In this document: positions 30,661 to 43,552 of the stretch, in pieces
How positions within the stretch are numbered: position 1 is the stretch's first letter
Layout of the letters: every line of letters starts with the position of its first letter
Assembly: GCF_954871325.1 (NCBI RefSeq)
Contig: NC_088775.1
Coordinates: 73,509,561-73,573,560, forward strand
Origin: Gordionus sp. m RMFG-2023
Taxonomy: Eukaryota; Nematomorpha; Gordioida; Chordodea; Parachordodidae
Length of the DNA: 64,000 nucleotides
Direction of reading: 5' to 3'
Notes under the pieces: model-generated
What the model was told of the DNA's origin: nothing
Databases searched by the model: none
Seen by the model: the letters and a program-made list of their open reading frames with translations, nothing else
Position numbers and translations under genes: made by a program

Positions 30661-33438
30661 AATTCAATAGAAAATTATCTAAATTCGGGTGTTTGGGTAA
30701 ACAGTAAGATAAAAAATTAAAATAAATAAAACTACAAAACAAAAAATTATAATTTCTTAGGAATTTAAATTTGTAGAGCAACAATTAATGAATATAGTAG
30801 TTGTCGGGATACCAGATCTTATAGAAAATGACAAAATTTGTCTATGATATCTAAATCCTTTACTCTTGATATATCTAAGAAACACTTATAGGTTTTAACT
30901 CATTTATATAAGAGGGATGCCCTAGTTATTTACCGGTGAAATATTCCTAGAGGAAACAGAAATTAAGAAAAAGGTACAAAGTTAGCAATAAATAAAACAA
31001 GTAAGTAGAGCAAGAAAGATATAATACCAAATATTTATGAGAGGGAGAAGCTAATTTTATACATGACTAGCCAAGGTTAATTATAATTCGAAAAGTGGGG
31101 GCTAAAGATTTTCAGGGGAAACAAAGGGTATGATCATCCTCTTAGTATATTTTAAACCAAGAAAATTTATTGTAATAGGAAACTAATGAAAATTAAGAAA
31201 ACACAAATTAAAAATATGTTACTTCAGTTTACGGTATACTCTCGTGAATATAGGTTTGTTAGAATTAAAATATAAGATCGTGTTGGGAGTGATAAAGAGA
31301 AATTAGCCACAGTAAATTAGATTAAAGTATAATCAAGCACTAAAATAATAATATGAAAGGTAGAAAAGAAATCAGTGAAAGGCATAGGAATATGTGGGTG
31401 GGATTTCCTACGTCTAATACTTCCTTTTCATTTTAATAAAAGCTACTGTCACACATCAATGTTTTAATAAACTATTTAATAAATCAAATTTAAGGGAAAT
31501 ATCCCCTCTAATCAAATACAATAAAAGTGTGATGGCATAAAAATAGAGTAAATAATAAGATGTGTGAAACTCTTAAAGATTTCATAAAACAAATAGGAGT
31601 GTAGAAAAATTGAAAAAAATAATAATAAAATAAAGAAAATGTAAAATTCAAAATTTCTGGCGCCGAATATATGAAAATAATATTATTTGAGAGAAAAAAA
31701 AATTTCCTATAATCATCGCCTAGTCGGCGCCTAACACAATTAATAAAATTATTTGATAAGTATAAGGGAAGTAAAATACATATGATGTTGAAAATCAAAA
31801 AATTACTTATATATAAGTGCATATTTCATAAAAGGAAACAAGAGAAGACAATATGAGACAAGAAAAAGAGAAAAGAAAATTGAAAAATTTTCTATTTTAT
31901 AAATAGAAAATGTGCATAATTCTTGACAGAAAAATGAGAACAATATGTATATTTCATAAAATCAAATATTAATCAAGCGGCGCCTAAAGAATTAGCAATA
32001 AAAAAATTTTGAAAGAAAATGAGCGATACAATGACAAATTAACGTTAAGATATAAAACTACTTCAAAAACCTCCAAGAAAGTGAAAAGTAAAAGCAATAT
32101 ACACAGGGAAAACATATTTAATAAAATGACTAATTAATGTAAAGCTAGGCTATAAAACTACTTCTAAAACCAATAAGAAAGTAATAAAAGGGAAAGCAAG
32201 TTAACTACTTCTAAAACCTTCAAGAAAGTAATAAAAGAAAAATCAAGTTATACACAGGGAAAACATATTATACCTTGCACTGGGAATTATTATATATAAA
32301 TAATGATTTATGAGAAAGGATTCATATTGGAGTTGGTATATTTAAAACTTATCCAGAATAATTGAAGTTTAAAATTAAACTAAATATATGAATAATGTAA
32401 TATATTATCTAGGAGAAGACTGAATATAAAACTGAAAAATTAAACCTAAACATAATTGTTACAGATTTTCAAATGATTAAACAAATATCTAGAGTAAGAT
32501 ATACATATACTGTTTAAAATCAAATTAATAATATATATAATGTAATATAAATAAACTAATATATATATAAAATATAATGCACATATGATGTTAAAAACCA
32601 AAATTCATTTATATCATATTAAATGATATTGACATAATAATCTTATTATCAACATAATTTATGTAATAATGAATATTAACAAAAATCTAAAAATTAGTAA
32701 AAGTATTAAAATTAATAAAAATATATTTGTTTTTATAAGCCAAAAAATGCTGCTTGTTTTTATATGCTAGAAATAATACTAAAAACTAATAAAATATATG
32801 ATTGACATGAAGCTGAAAACACTTGAATATAATAGAATAGTTATATGTATATACTGTTATTTAACTAATATATATAATGTAGTGTATATATTTAATGTTA
32901 AGAAGTCAAAACATCATTGATTTAGATAATTATCCAAATTTAACTAATATATAATGTAGTATATATAAAAGTTGGGAAGTCAAAAATCATTGATTAGGAA
33001 AAGTTAATATAAGATTTAGATAAGATAACATATAATTAATGCTATAATATGCTAAATAAGATGAACTTATTGTGTGAAGTTGAAAGAAAATTTACAAAAG
33101 ATAACATACAATTAATGTTATAATATGCTAGATAAGATGAACTTATTATGTGAAGCCAATGATATATATAACTATAGATTGACGGGTTTTGCCTTAATAT
33201 ACTTTATTGTTTTTGCCTCATTACTATATTGTTCTTTGCCTTAATTTTTTATCAATCTCAAGTAGGTTTCAGCTCCGCGTATGTCAGTCTGGTAATGACT
33301 TAATATTGCCTTAATACTCTTATTAGTTAAAATAGGTTTTAATCTACATATTACAGCTATATTTTATACATGTGCATCTTAAATTAGTTTTAATCGACAT
33401 ATTACAAGTATATTTTGTCAATCTTAATACATTGAATA
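30661..33438. other. AT-rich region with small tandem duplications
   Basis: No gene is recognised. The first few hundred bases may be LINE 5' sequence. Repeated phrases include AAACTACTTCTAAAACC(TT)CAAGAAAGTAATAAAAG near 32050-32240 (three degenerate copies) and a 56-bp phrase ending AAGATGAACTTATTGTGTGAAG at 33024-33079 and again from 33100 (spacing 76). The phrase GGCGCCTAA appears at about 31722 and 31982. Confidence 0.5.
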
Positions 33439-34624
33439 CATAGGCGTAGCCATGGGGGGGGGGGCAAGGGGAAATTCCTCCCACCCCCCCTTCAGAAATT
33501 TATCACTTTTTGTAAATATCATTTTTAGCTAATAAAAAATATCCCCCTTAGTCCTCCCCCCACTCCCTGACCCTCAAATATGTATGCATATATCTTAAAT
33601 AATAATTTATAAGAAAGAATGTAAAAGTTGATATTTTTTATAAAACTATTCATCATAATTTATAGATTTTTGGGAAAAATAAATTTATAAATATATAAAA
33701 TGAACCAAAAATGTTTTTTAATAAATGGAATATAAGCCAAAGATAAGTCTTAAGACAGAAGTGAATTGTAGTATAATTATTAATAATAGATCCATAAAAT
33801 TAATAAATAATATAATATATCAAATATAATTTTTTATAAAGTGAGTAATTTTAATTTATTAATCTTAATAAAAGTTAAATATAATTTTAAAACTATTGAT
33901 AAAATTAAAAAATAAATTAAAAAAATATTAAAGCACAATACAAACAGGGGAATATTATATGTCGTAGATTTACAGTATATCTAATTATCAAATGACAATC
34001 AAGTAATTTTTACCTATATAGCGAACAATCTATTTTACAGATAACTATAAAATATTGATAAGGACATCAGAAAATATCTTTTAAAGACATTGTGGGATGA
34101 ATAATATGAAAATTAAATTTAAATATTATTTTTCTTAAAACAAATAGATGGCGTTAAATAATTGAATGCAAATTGTTGCATATTTAATATCAAGAGCATT
34201 GATTAGTAAAATTTGTTAAACTATTAACTGTAATATATTCTCTAACTGTCAAATATGTCTGTAAAAGTGGAATTTTACCTACTATTTTATAACTAATTCT
34301 ATATAATAGAGTAAAATCAACTATATGTCTACTTACTTTTTATAAATAAATTTCTTATAATTGTTTGGAATGAATTATTACCATTCTTTTATATTAAGGT
34401 GTTTACAATACAAGTAATTTATTAATTTTTATATAAACTAATAAAAGTATATTTCATATTTGTTCCAGGCTTATTTTTTTTATTAAAATTTGTAAAAATA
34501 TTTTATAACCATATATAGACTAAAGTAACCCGGCAGAAGGCCCGCCCAAAAGGGGGTCTGGGGGCGAAGGCCCCAGTAATGTTTTAATTCCCCCCCCCTT
34601 ACGAAAATCCTGGCTCCGCCTATG
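33439..34624. mobile_element. Non-autonomous TIR element with poly-G/poly-C ends
   Basis: The left end is CATAGGCGTAGCCATGG followed by about ten G. The right end is its inverse, GGCTCCGCCTATG, preceded by about nine C, so the TIRs are about 30 bp. A GC-rich patch precedes the right end (34530-34580, GGGGTCTGGGGGCGAAGGCC). No ORF and no clear target duplication were found. The superfamily is uncertain; the CATAGGCG start is seen in some hAT elements. Confidence 0.65.
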
Positions 34625-35675
34625 GGCAAAACATTTTAAGAAATTTTAAAAATTGATAGAATATAACAGGGTTATAAAATATAACACGGCAAAGACAAAT
34701 TACTGACATATTACATAACCAGAGAATATGAGTATATATAATGTTAGATTAAAGCTAACTTTGTGCTACATTATGATTAAGAGATAAAATGAGGAAAAAG
34801 ATAAAAGGAAGAAAAATATACCTGTTTTGAGAAGACTAACTAAAACTTAGACACCAATTATAAAAAAGGTTTTAAAAGCAAAAAAAATTCTGACCTGTTC
34901 TAAATCTACTTTACTTTACTATTCTTGAGATATTAGTTGTCCTTCTAAGAAACGCTTCACGATCTTGACTTCTTGAGATATTAGTTGTCAGTCCTTCTAA
35001 GAAACGCATGGAAAAGTACATCAGTTTGGATCGACTGGTATTATGGATAATATTAGCGTCGGCATATTGGATTTAGCTCATTAAAACTATATTCAATCGA
35101 TCGTGGTTATCAAAAAATATAATATATCATTGGAGTAAATGTAATCAGATACATTCACAGTGATATTGTCTATGCAATAATTTTAACTCTTGATCATAGT
35201 AATAATGAAATAAATATTTTATTTTTCTGCAAGTATTCGATTCCAGTTCAATTTAAATTTTAGAAATATCGAATTCAATTACAAATCATCCATTATGATA
35301 TATGGTTTTTAAATATTCGTATAAAGATAGAGCCATGATTTAATTTTCACATGTTTTAATCGATAATAAAATGTAATATCTGCATAAAAACTAGACAAAT
35401 ACAATCAACTCCATGAAGCAAATTCATTTGGAAAAAAAATCAATACATATGGTATCAAGGTGATAGTTTTGTAACTGCTGAAATGCCATGTGCAATTTCT
35501 GTGATCCGTGATATATAGCGCATATCAAAATCTGTTAAATTTTGGTAACTTATATATGCGGCCTCATGAGGTATAATTTTTAAATTTAACATAATTTATA
35601 TATTTTTTATTTTTCGCTATTCTGGTTTTCGCTATTTCGTACTGAATTCTTTATCACTCAGTTATTAAATTCACC
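34625..35675. other. Upstream region of YJU2
   Basis: A direct duplication of about 53 bp carries CTTGAGATATTAGTTGTC and CCTTCTAAGAAACGC twice (34922-35010). The last 100 bp before the YJU2 start contain TTTTCGCTATTCTGG and TTTTCGCTATTTCG (35610-35636), a short direct repeat that could belong to the promoter. No other gene is seen. Confidence 0.45.
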
Positions 35676-38600
35676 ATGTCTGAAAGGAAAGTTTTAAATG
35701 TAAGAATAATAAAAAATAGAATGTATCTACAGCTATTAATTATTATAGAAATATTATCCACCGGATTTTGATCCAACAATACTTCCTAAATTAAAGCTAG
35801 ACAGATATAGACAATATCATATTCGAACAATGGCACCATTTAATATGAGGTTTTATAATAATTTAATTTTTTTTAAATTATCCTTAGATGCAAAACATGC
35901 GGAGAATTTATTTATAAAGGGAAAAAATTTAACTCAAGAAAGGAAACCGTCAAAGGTGAAGATTATTTAGGGCTGGAAATATACAGATTTTATATAAGAT
36001 GTACTAGATGTTTAGCAGAAATCACCTACAAAGTATTATAATGTTGAATGCAAGAGAATGCTTAAAAAATTTATATTTAGTTAGCTATGTATATATTTTT
36101 TTATTTTAAAATAAAATGAAGACATTATCTCTCATAGTGTTTTTAAAAGGCTTGATTTGAGTCGAAAAAATTGGCTAACCCAGTATTTTATCCAGAATTG
36201 TGTAAACCTGAAGATTTCCTATTATGATGGCACAAATTAGGACATCTATTTCTGAAATCTTAAGAGGCAATATTTTTAAGATTAAAATATTGAGTTTGTC
36301 ATTTAAAAATCAAAATTGAGCCTTCCACATTATGCCCTCAATTCTAATATTATTTTATTACAATGCAGACTGATCCAGAAAACACTGATTATGCAATTGA
36401 ACATGGTGCTACAAGGAATTTTGAAGCTGAAACTACTGCTAGAAAGATGGAAGATGAAAAAACAAAGAAAATGGAGGAAGAGTTGATACAAAATCCAATG
36501 AAAGTATTATATTGTATATTTTTATATATAATAACTTTTCTTTTCTATTTTTTTTTATACTTACAACTTTATTAATATAAAAATATTTAAATTTCTTTTA
36601 TTTAAGGTAATGTTAATATTTATGTATATAGATATTAGAAAACAGGACAAAGGATTCTCAAAGGGAAATGGAGATATTAGAGAATTTGGAAGAAATCAAG
36701 GAAATGAATGCCAGAAATTCCACTATAGATTATGATGCCCTTTTACATAAACACACCAACATATCCAAACAAGCTTTTATTAATCAAATTCAAAATGATG
36801 AAATTCTATTAAAGTTAAATTTTCGTTTTTTTTAAATTAAGTTGCTTTAAATTTTAGTTAAGCAAAAAAGAAAGCATTTAAAACAAATATAAAATCATGA
36901 AATAATTAATACAATTATAATTTTGTTACATGATCTATTTTATGGATTTTTTTTGCTTAAATTTTATCCTAAAAGCTTATGTCTATTAATTTTACTTATT
37001 CAGTGATATCTTAGCTGAGCAAAAACAAAGTCAATACAAAAGGATTAGGGATGAAGATAGTGATCAAGATGAAAATATGCTTGGGATTACTTATGACAAT
37101 AACTTTAACGAGATATCAAAGGGTACATGTAGACATTTAGAAAATGATAACAAGAAAATCAGGGAAGAATTAGACCCAATAAACAATATTAATCAGTCAA
37201 AATTTAATCAAGTTATAAGATATTTATTAATAATTTGCTACTAGAGATATACAGGATCCGGTACTAGACCAGATTTCCTCTATTTGGACCTGGCTGGTTC
37301 TATCAAATAGCCATTTTTTTTGAAATAGTATTATATTTAGTGCCGAAAAAGGTAGCGCAAAGCCAGTTAGCTTAATTTTTATCGGTAGAAATTATGTGAT
37401 AGGAGACTATCATGTAGATAAGAGTGGATTGGCTATTGGTAATGGATCAACTTTGGAAAAAAGTGGGAAAGTTCCGTTATTTAAATGACATGCTAAACAC
37501 AGATGGAGATGTTACTTATTCTATTGTTGCAAGCGATATGCATGGAGGAAGTTCCGAGAAATGCTATCTATTCTAATAAAAAAAACCTTAACTGAAGTTG
37601 AAAGAAAATGTTATATAATCTATGTGAAAAGTTTGATAGTATATGGCGGGATAAAATAAGCAATAAAAGTGGCATTCGAAACTAAAAGGAAAGAACAGAA
37701 ATGAGAATGGATATGTGGAACATCTCAAGAGAGAGAAACAAGCAAGGAATTGTGAGAAAGGATTTGAATATAAGCAATTATATTGGTCGATAAGAAATGG
37801 ATAGATTATGGTTTGGGCACAATAAACGATTGGGAAAAAATGCACCTTAATGAAGGTAAGGGAATTAGGGCCTATGACGATGTAGATAAGAGTGATATTG
37901 GATGAGAGAAATGTTCGGCGATACCCTTCTTTAAAAAAATGTAAATAGATGATTTTAATGGAGGAACTGATTTACTGAAACCTGGAAAACCCTATAATTT
38001 TTAATGTGAAATTAACTCGCAAATGTGTGCTCTCATAGAAAAAAAAATGTGATCAAAACATATCTTCCTACACTTTTTTTTACTTAACTGATAAAAAATT
38101 CGTTTTTATAAATCATATTAATTTTTCATTATTTTATCACAATGAATGATAGAGCATTATATAAAACAATTAGGCAATTCATAATGGCGATTTTTGAAAA
38201 ATAAAATTATCAGGTGTACATAAATATGTCATGGACAAACAGGGTTTAACATAAAATCTTCTATGATTTTCCCTTTGATATTCGAAAAGCAAGATCAAGA
38301 TTTTTGAACTTTCAGTACCCGGTCATGGATAAATTTCATACTTATATTAATATACAATTAGTTCTCTATCTCATTCAAATATTGCTTAAAATATACTATC
38401 AACAAATTTATTAGGTAATTCATGATGTGTATTTAAATATATTCGGTGCAATAGTTATACAAAAAGCAAGGTGTATATTTTTTTTTTATAAATCCGGAAA
38501 ATTATTTTAATTTTTTAACATTACATATTAAGAGAATTGATAAATATATATTTTTTAATCGGACCCAGCTGGGTAATAATGATTTGGATCTGGTCCTGTG

Positions 38601-39198
38601 CCAGTGAAAAATTTGGATCCAGTACATCTCTACTTTACTTGATATTAATACAATGTCAGTAACATACTAGGTTATCGTCCTCCAATAAATAGAAAAAATT
38701 AGTTATTAAATAAATAACATCTTTTTATCACATAATTACTAGTTACAATACAAACAAGTTATCAAAATGTAAATGTAGCACTTAAATAGATTAAAAAAAT
38801 TATTTATATTATATACTTGTATTGTCTAGTATTGGAGTGACATATTGTTGATTACTTAATTTACATTGTTTTTCATTTACCATTAATAATCTCATTTTTT
38901 TTAGTTAATAAATTGATAACTTCACCATTTTCTTTAATCCCATACCGCATTAAAGTTATATTTTTTAATATTACAATAATAGGAAACAAGTTATTTTAAT
39001 TTTAGAAAGCCATCTTCGATGACATCCACTTCTAGAATAGCCTTATCTAAAATCATAATTAAAAAAAAAGCTAATAACGCAAATGTTAACGCTTCAAATA
39101 CGGATGACAATAAGTTAAATAACGTTAGTTCCAATGCAATATCCTCATCACTTAACACATTAGCTTCCTATGGTGGGTATAACTCCGAGAGCGATTAA
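35676..39198 (+). CDS. YJU2: Splicing factor YJU2 (CWC16/CCDC94), seven exons
   Basis: YJU2 is a step-one spliceosome factor that joins with the NineTeen complex and helps the branching reaction. Exons: 35676-35699, 35749-35849, 35888-36032, 36369-36503, 36632-36813, 37004-37195, 39006-39198, all with GT/AG and matching phases, giving 323 residues, the same as human. The N-terminus [17 protein letters not shown], then [20 protein letters not shown] and [12 protein letters not shown] (the four zinc Cys), and [20 protein letters not shown] are near identical to animal YJU2. The C-terminus ends [17 protein letters not shown], like the human SSLSQLGAYLDSDD. An alternative exon 6/7 pairing (to 37211, from 38983) also keeps frame and adds 13 residues. 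Introns 3 and 6 hold transposons; the others are 38-190 bp. Confidence 0.93.
36135..36332. mobile_element. Decayed hAT MITE in YJU2 intron 3
   Basis: It starts TAGTGTTTTTAAAAGGC and shares GGCTAACCCAGTATTTTATCCAGA with the MITE at 28298 (GGCTAACTCAATATTTTATCCAGA there, one or two changes). The right end AATTGAGCCTTCCACATTA is degraded. Flanking 8-mers ATCTCTCA and TGCCCTCA agree at five positions. Old copy. Confidence 0.7.
37242..38632. mobile_element. hAT-like element in YJU2 intron 6
   Basis: The left end is TAGAGATATACAGGATCC and the right end, inverted, TAGAGATGTACTGGATCC. Related subterminal phrases recur (CCAGATTTCC, GACCTGGCTGG versus GACCAGATCC, ACCCAGCTGGG). 1391 bp. No transposase block is recognised, and the interior reading frames near 37380-37480 are short and unfamiliar. 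Flanking bases do not give a convincing duplication. It accounts for most of the 1.8-kb intron. Confidence 0.65.
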
Positions 39199-39291
39199 TA
39201 TTTGAATAAAAAAATTATTTATTTAATCTATTGTTTTTATGTCTGTAATAAAAATCACAAAACACTGTAAGGATTTATGTAATATTATTTG

Positions 39292-42200
39292 TCAATGCCA
39301 AACAACTTGGGACGGGGAATCAATTTTCTTAGCATTTTTATAAATTTTATTCATATTTTTGTTTAAGGCAGAATTCTGAGATAAAATTTTATTCTGAATC
39401 TGTTTCAAATCGTATATATCATTTTCAATTTTCGCCTGATTATTGCTATTAGTTTCCTGTTAATTTTAGATAAAAAAAATAAAGATGAAAGTGCCTAAAA
39501 ATATTGGGTTTGGGGTATGAATGTTTTTGGCAATGATAAAACTAGCAATTTAAATTATTAATAAATGTATAGCAATGATGAACCTAAAAATATAGATCAA
39601 TTTATTGCCTTATTAACGTTACCTTGCATATTTCTGGATCTGAAACGTTTTGACTGCTGAGATGCACAAATAAACCGTCATTCTTTAATATTGCTGAACA
39701 TTTCCATTTTCCAACATAATCAGCTAAATAATAATAAATGAATATGGTAACTACAAGGAAGCTGATTTTTTATTCGTTTAAAAGGAATATACAGCAAAAC
39801 AATTAATAATAGTATATCAAATTTTTAGGTCCCAGAACCATTTGATATTGTGTAAAAAATTAATCAATATTTTCCTAGCCCCCCCCCCACTCCTTAAATT
39901 TTATTGGGTCTTAGGCCAGTTTTTTACCGGCCTTAAACCGGTTTGCACTTTTAAATAATAATTCTTTTCGTAAACCTATACAGAGCCTACGCTGCCAGGT
40001 TTTTTGGTTCTCACCACGACACCATTGAAAAATTATCGGCGCCTGGTAGACTAAGATTTATATTATCATTAATATGTATAATATTTATTAATTTAAATAT
40101 TCTTTTCATGATTAAAAAAACATTTGCTAAAAAATTAGGGTTGTGGCGATATTAAATATAGGATCAGCACCGATATTTTGCCTTTTCCAAAAATATCAGA
40201 TCGGGCCGATACCTATAAAAACCTGATCAGATATTTTTTATTTTATGTTATATATATATTAATCGTTTATTTTTCATTATTATAATATTTCAAAAAGAAC
40301 GATTCTAAATTAAAGTGTTTGAAAAGATTTTTAAATAATAACGCCAATTTTATTATTTATACTTTAAATAAAGGAATTTTTTTAAATATGTCATCTGAAT
40401 TATGGAAATATTTTACAGAAGACAAAAATAATTTTGCAAAATGCGCTATCTGCGAAATTCTAATTTCAGGGAAGGAATAATGAAAAATTCATTTAATACA
40501 ACCAATATCCATAAACATTTAAAGCGATTTCATCAAGCGGCATTCGAAAAGCTAATACAAAAAACGAAAAATATTAGAAAAAAACAAATCAAATTTTAAA
40601 AAAGAATAGCACTTAATAAAACTAATATTTGGAAAAATTCTGATCCTAAATTTATAAGGGAAATGATAGCCTGTGACCACCAGTCGAATTCTATGAAGAT
40701 GACGGCTTTAAAAGGCTTTTACATCATTTATGTCGAAATTATAAAATTCCCAATAGAAAGTATTTTTCGCAAGGAGTTATTCCTAATATATATAAAAATA
40801 CTCCCCGAAAAAAGATTTTGGATGAAGATTTTATTTTTCCTTTACCATATATGAACTAGAAATCCAGGTGGCGATTCTCATATCTCATTAACATGCCATT
40901 ATAAAAACCAAAACTGTAAACGAACTAATAGTATCAAATGTTAAAACATTTAATGAGTCGCACACAACAATAAACATTCCTCATATTTTAGATGATTAAT
41001 TATTGGGGAATAAAAAAATACACCTAATCATTAGTGATAATGCCCCATTATAGCTTTGGCCATGAAAAACGGGAAATTCAAAGCGTTTCCTGTTTTGCTC
41101 ATTTGCAATTAGTTATACAGGCAGCAATTTTATCACAGATATCTATCATTGACATGTTTGATTGGGTATGAAAAATAGTAGCCCACTTTAAACATTCTTC
41201 TATTTCATAAAATAGTCTAAAAGGAATCCACAATCGATCGAGCCTAGCTAGGCACAAATTAATCCATGACGTGCTAACCCCTTGGGATTCTACCTATTAC
41301 ATGCTCGAACGATTGATAGGCCGTTCATTATCGATAATCCTAATTTGGTAAATTTCTCATTATATGAGTGGGAATTAGCAGAAGAGGTTATTGATGTTCT
41401 GGAACCAATTCAGAGGGTAACAAAAGAAATAAGTACGTAGTCATGTAATTATCAATGTTATACCCTTTGTTGAAATTCTGAAAAGTGAATCAACTCTAAC
41501 GGGGACACGGATAGATGTGTGCAGACTATGAAGGATAATTTTAATAATAAGAACTCGGTTTTTTGAGCTTTATGATCATGACAATTATCTTGCAACATTA
41601 CTTGATCCTTGTTATAAGGATTTCTTTTTACCAAATGACATTTCATATATTAAAAATCTCATGACTGCATGTGACCCTTTATTAAAGTGATAATAATGTA
41701 CAACTCCAAGATTTGCCGAGTTATATATATTTTTTAAATAAATTTAGATTTTATTGATAACTTAGGTAATGACAATGAAAATCTTTCACATTAAAAAATG
41801 CAAATTTAATTTAAGGGATGCTTATAAATTGAAAATCAAGAGTTAGAAATAAAATAATTAAAATCGATATAATGCAGATGACTTGTCATACTTTTAAAAA
41901 AATAAGGAATATTTAAAAGAATCTTTATATCTAGACAGTATAATAATATTTTATCTAGTATTGCTTAGTTGGGTTATTGACCCATTTGTTTAGGTGGTAT
42001 CCGATTATTTTTCAAACCCCAAAATAAGTTTGTATGAAACCCACTATTTTAAAAATGCTAATTTTATATCTGTTTTTTATTTGGATAACTCTAATAACAT
42101 TATATTATGTCCCTTGTGGATCCACTTAACTATTGGAGAATTAATGCTGAAAAGTATCCAATTTTGTCAAAAGTTACAGGTAAAATTTTGGCGTCTCCTG

Positions 42201-43552
42201 CAACAAGTGTCCCATCTGAGTCTATCTTCAGCACGGCAGGGGATATAGATAGTCCACATCGTAGAAGCTTATTGCCAGAAAATCTAGAGGCTCTCATATT
42301 TATTAAAAGAATCTAATATATTATAATTTTATATATTAAATATTATAATTTATAATTCATACCAACATATATATGGTGAATTCCATATCAAATCAACAAA
42401 AAAAAGTCGATTTTCAACCCGACCCCCTTCAATTTTTCTTAAATTTGTATACTGGTAGTATATACTATAAGAAAAAAATGAAATTTTACCTTCCAACACT
42501 GTTTACCCTCTAAGATATGGCCGTTTAAAGCGCGGAAAAGAAATAATTAAGTTAGAAAAATAATTTAAATTTTATTTTGTAGCTTAATAAAAGTTCTTTA
42601 AAATGACATAAAAATAAATATGATTGACATTTTATTAATATCGAAAACCGGATGTGTAAAACCGGAAGCCTATCATTTAGACATAATTTTTAAATTAACA
42701 TTATTTCATAACTATTCATAAAATTAATTTGTTCAATTTTAGCCATATAAAGAGTGATAACTCCTAAACCCATGTTCATCCCAGTCTAGGATTTTGAACA
42801 AATATAAAGCAGTGTGATATCTATCTACAGAAAAAAAATTTTGAAAAAAATACCTTTTTTTTCTATGGCCATTTCCGGTTTTACACATCTGGTTTTCGAT
42901 ATTAATAAAATGTCAATCATATTTATTTTTATGTCATTTTAAAGAACTTTTATTAAGCTACAAAATAAAATTTAAATTATTTTTCTAACTTAATTATTTC
43001 TCGAGATATTTGAAAATAAATGAGGTGCATTTTGTCAAAAATGTACCATTTTTCCGCGCTTTAAACGGCCATATCTTAGAGGTTAAACAGTGTTGGAAGG
43101 TAAAATTTCATTTTTTTTTAGTTATAGTATATACTACCAGTATACGAAAAATTGAAGGGGGTCGGGTTGAAACCTTGGTTGATTTAATATGGAATTCACA
43201 TATATTATTTAAAATAGAATGGATACATTATTAAATATAAATTTTTTTTTAAATTATAGTCCTAATTGTAGGAATAAAAATATTAAAATTAAATTAAATG
43301 CTTAATTCGATTTTTTGCAAAGAAACTATGAATTTTTAATTACATTTGATTCAAAGAGAGAGAGGTGGTTAAAAAAAATAAATATTGGAGGTTTGAACAA
43401 ATATCGGATCGATGAAAATATGTCGATCGGCAGCCTTAAAAAATATTATAAAGCTTTAAATATTACCAACAAATAAGCTTTAGATAAATAAATTAATAGC
43501 AAAAAAAGGTAATAAAAATTAGCAAAAAATTCTTGTTACTAACTCTCCCCCA
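39292..43552 (-). CDS. Unrecognised host gene, about 116 residues, four exons
   Basis: On the minus strand the exons are 43543-43552 (ATGGGGGAGA), 39976-40050, 39623-39723 and 39292-39456. Their phases (1, 1, 0) and GT/AG borders all agree. The product begins MGEI, continues YQAPIIFQWCRGENQ, TWQRRLCIADYVGKWKC, NDGLFVHLSSQNVSDPEIC, then a coiled coil (IENDIYDLKQIQNKIL) and ends PSQVVWH. I do not recognise the family. The stop is only 94 bp from the YJU2 stop, so the two genes converge. The last three exons are well supported. The 10-bp first exon is less sure; an upstream open frame in the same register hits a stop without an acceptor. Intron 1 contains the hAT 40136-43436. Confidence 0.55.
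40388..42316 (+). pseudogene. hAT transposase, broken, with BED finger
   Basis: ATG at 40388: MSSELWKYFTEDKNNFAKCAICE is a BED finger start, completed after a frame change by NTTNIHKHLKRFHQAAFEKL (about 40498-40560). Middle remnants include WDSTYYMLERLIG (about 41283-41322). The dimerisation domain is 42107-42316: VDPLNYWRINAEKYPILSKV, then ILASPATSVPSESIFSTAGD. The canonical Glu-Arg is Glu-Ser here. Many stops in between. Confidence 0.8.
42376..43199. mobile_element. 824-bp palindromic (foldback) element
   Basis: The two halves are inverted copies for about 290 bp. The outer ends are GTGAATTCCATAT and ATGGAATTCAC. Within, the phrases ACCTTCCAACACTGTTTACC, GATATGGCCGTTTAAAGCGC and AAATATGATTGACATTTTAT all recur inverted on the other side, closing on a short loop near 42680-42880 flanked by CCGGTTTTACACATC. 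It lies just after the hAT dimerisation domain. No ORF. Superfamily unknown; flanks are AT-only, so a duplication cannot be read. Confidence 0.85.

Larger units (their letters stand above)
40136..43436 (+). mobile_element. Decayed hAT in intron of the 116-residue gene
   Basis: The left end is TAGGGTTGTGGCGAT and the right end CGATCGGCAGCCT (inverse of a similar end, last base lost). The flanks are TAAAAAAT (40128-40135) and TAAAAAAT (43437-43444), an exact 8-bp duplication. Subterminal CCGATATTT and GATCGGGCCGAT motifs occur near both ends. It contains a broken BED-type transposase and, inside its 3' part, an 824-bp palindromic element. Confidence 0.82.

Noticed and set aside
31508-31822. Hydrophobic minus-strand ORF
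   Set aside because: AT-rich chance ORF without homologous motifs; neighbouring sequence is noncoding.
37588-37845. Cys/Phe-rich minus-strand ORF in YJU2 intron 6
   Set aside because: Inside a hAT-like element with no recognised motif; no splice or start context.
43010-43234. Plus-strand ORF in the palindromic element
   Set aside because: Not matched by an open frame in the mirror arm; no domain; chance ORF.
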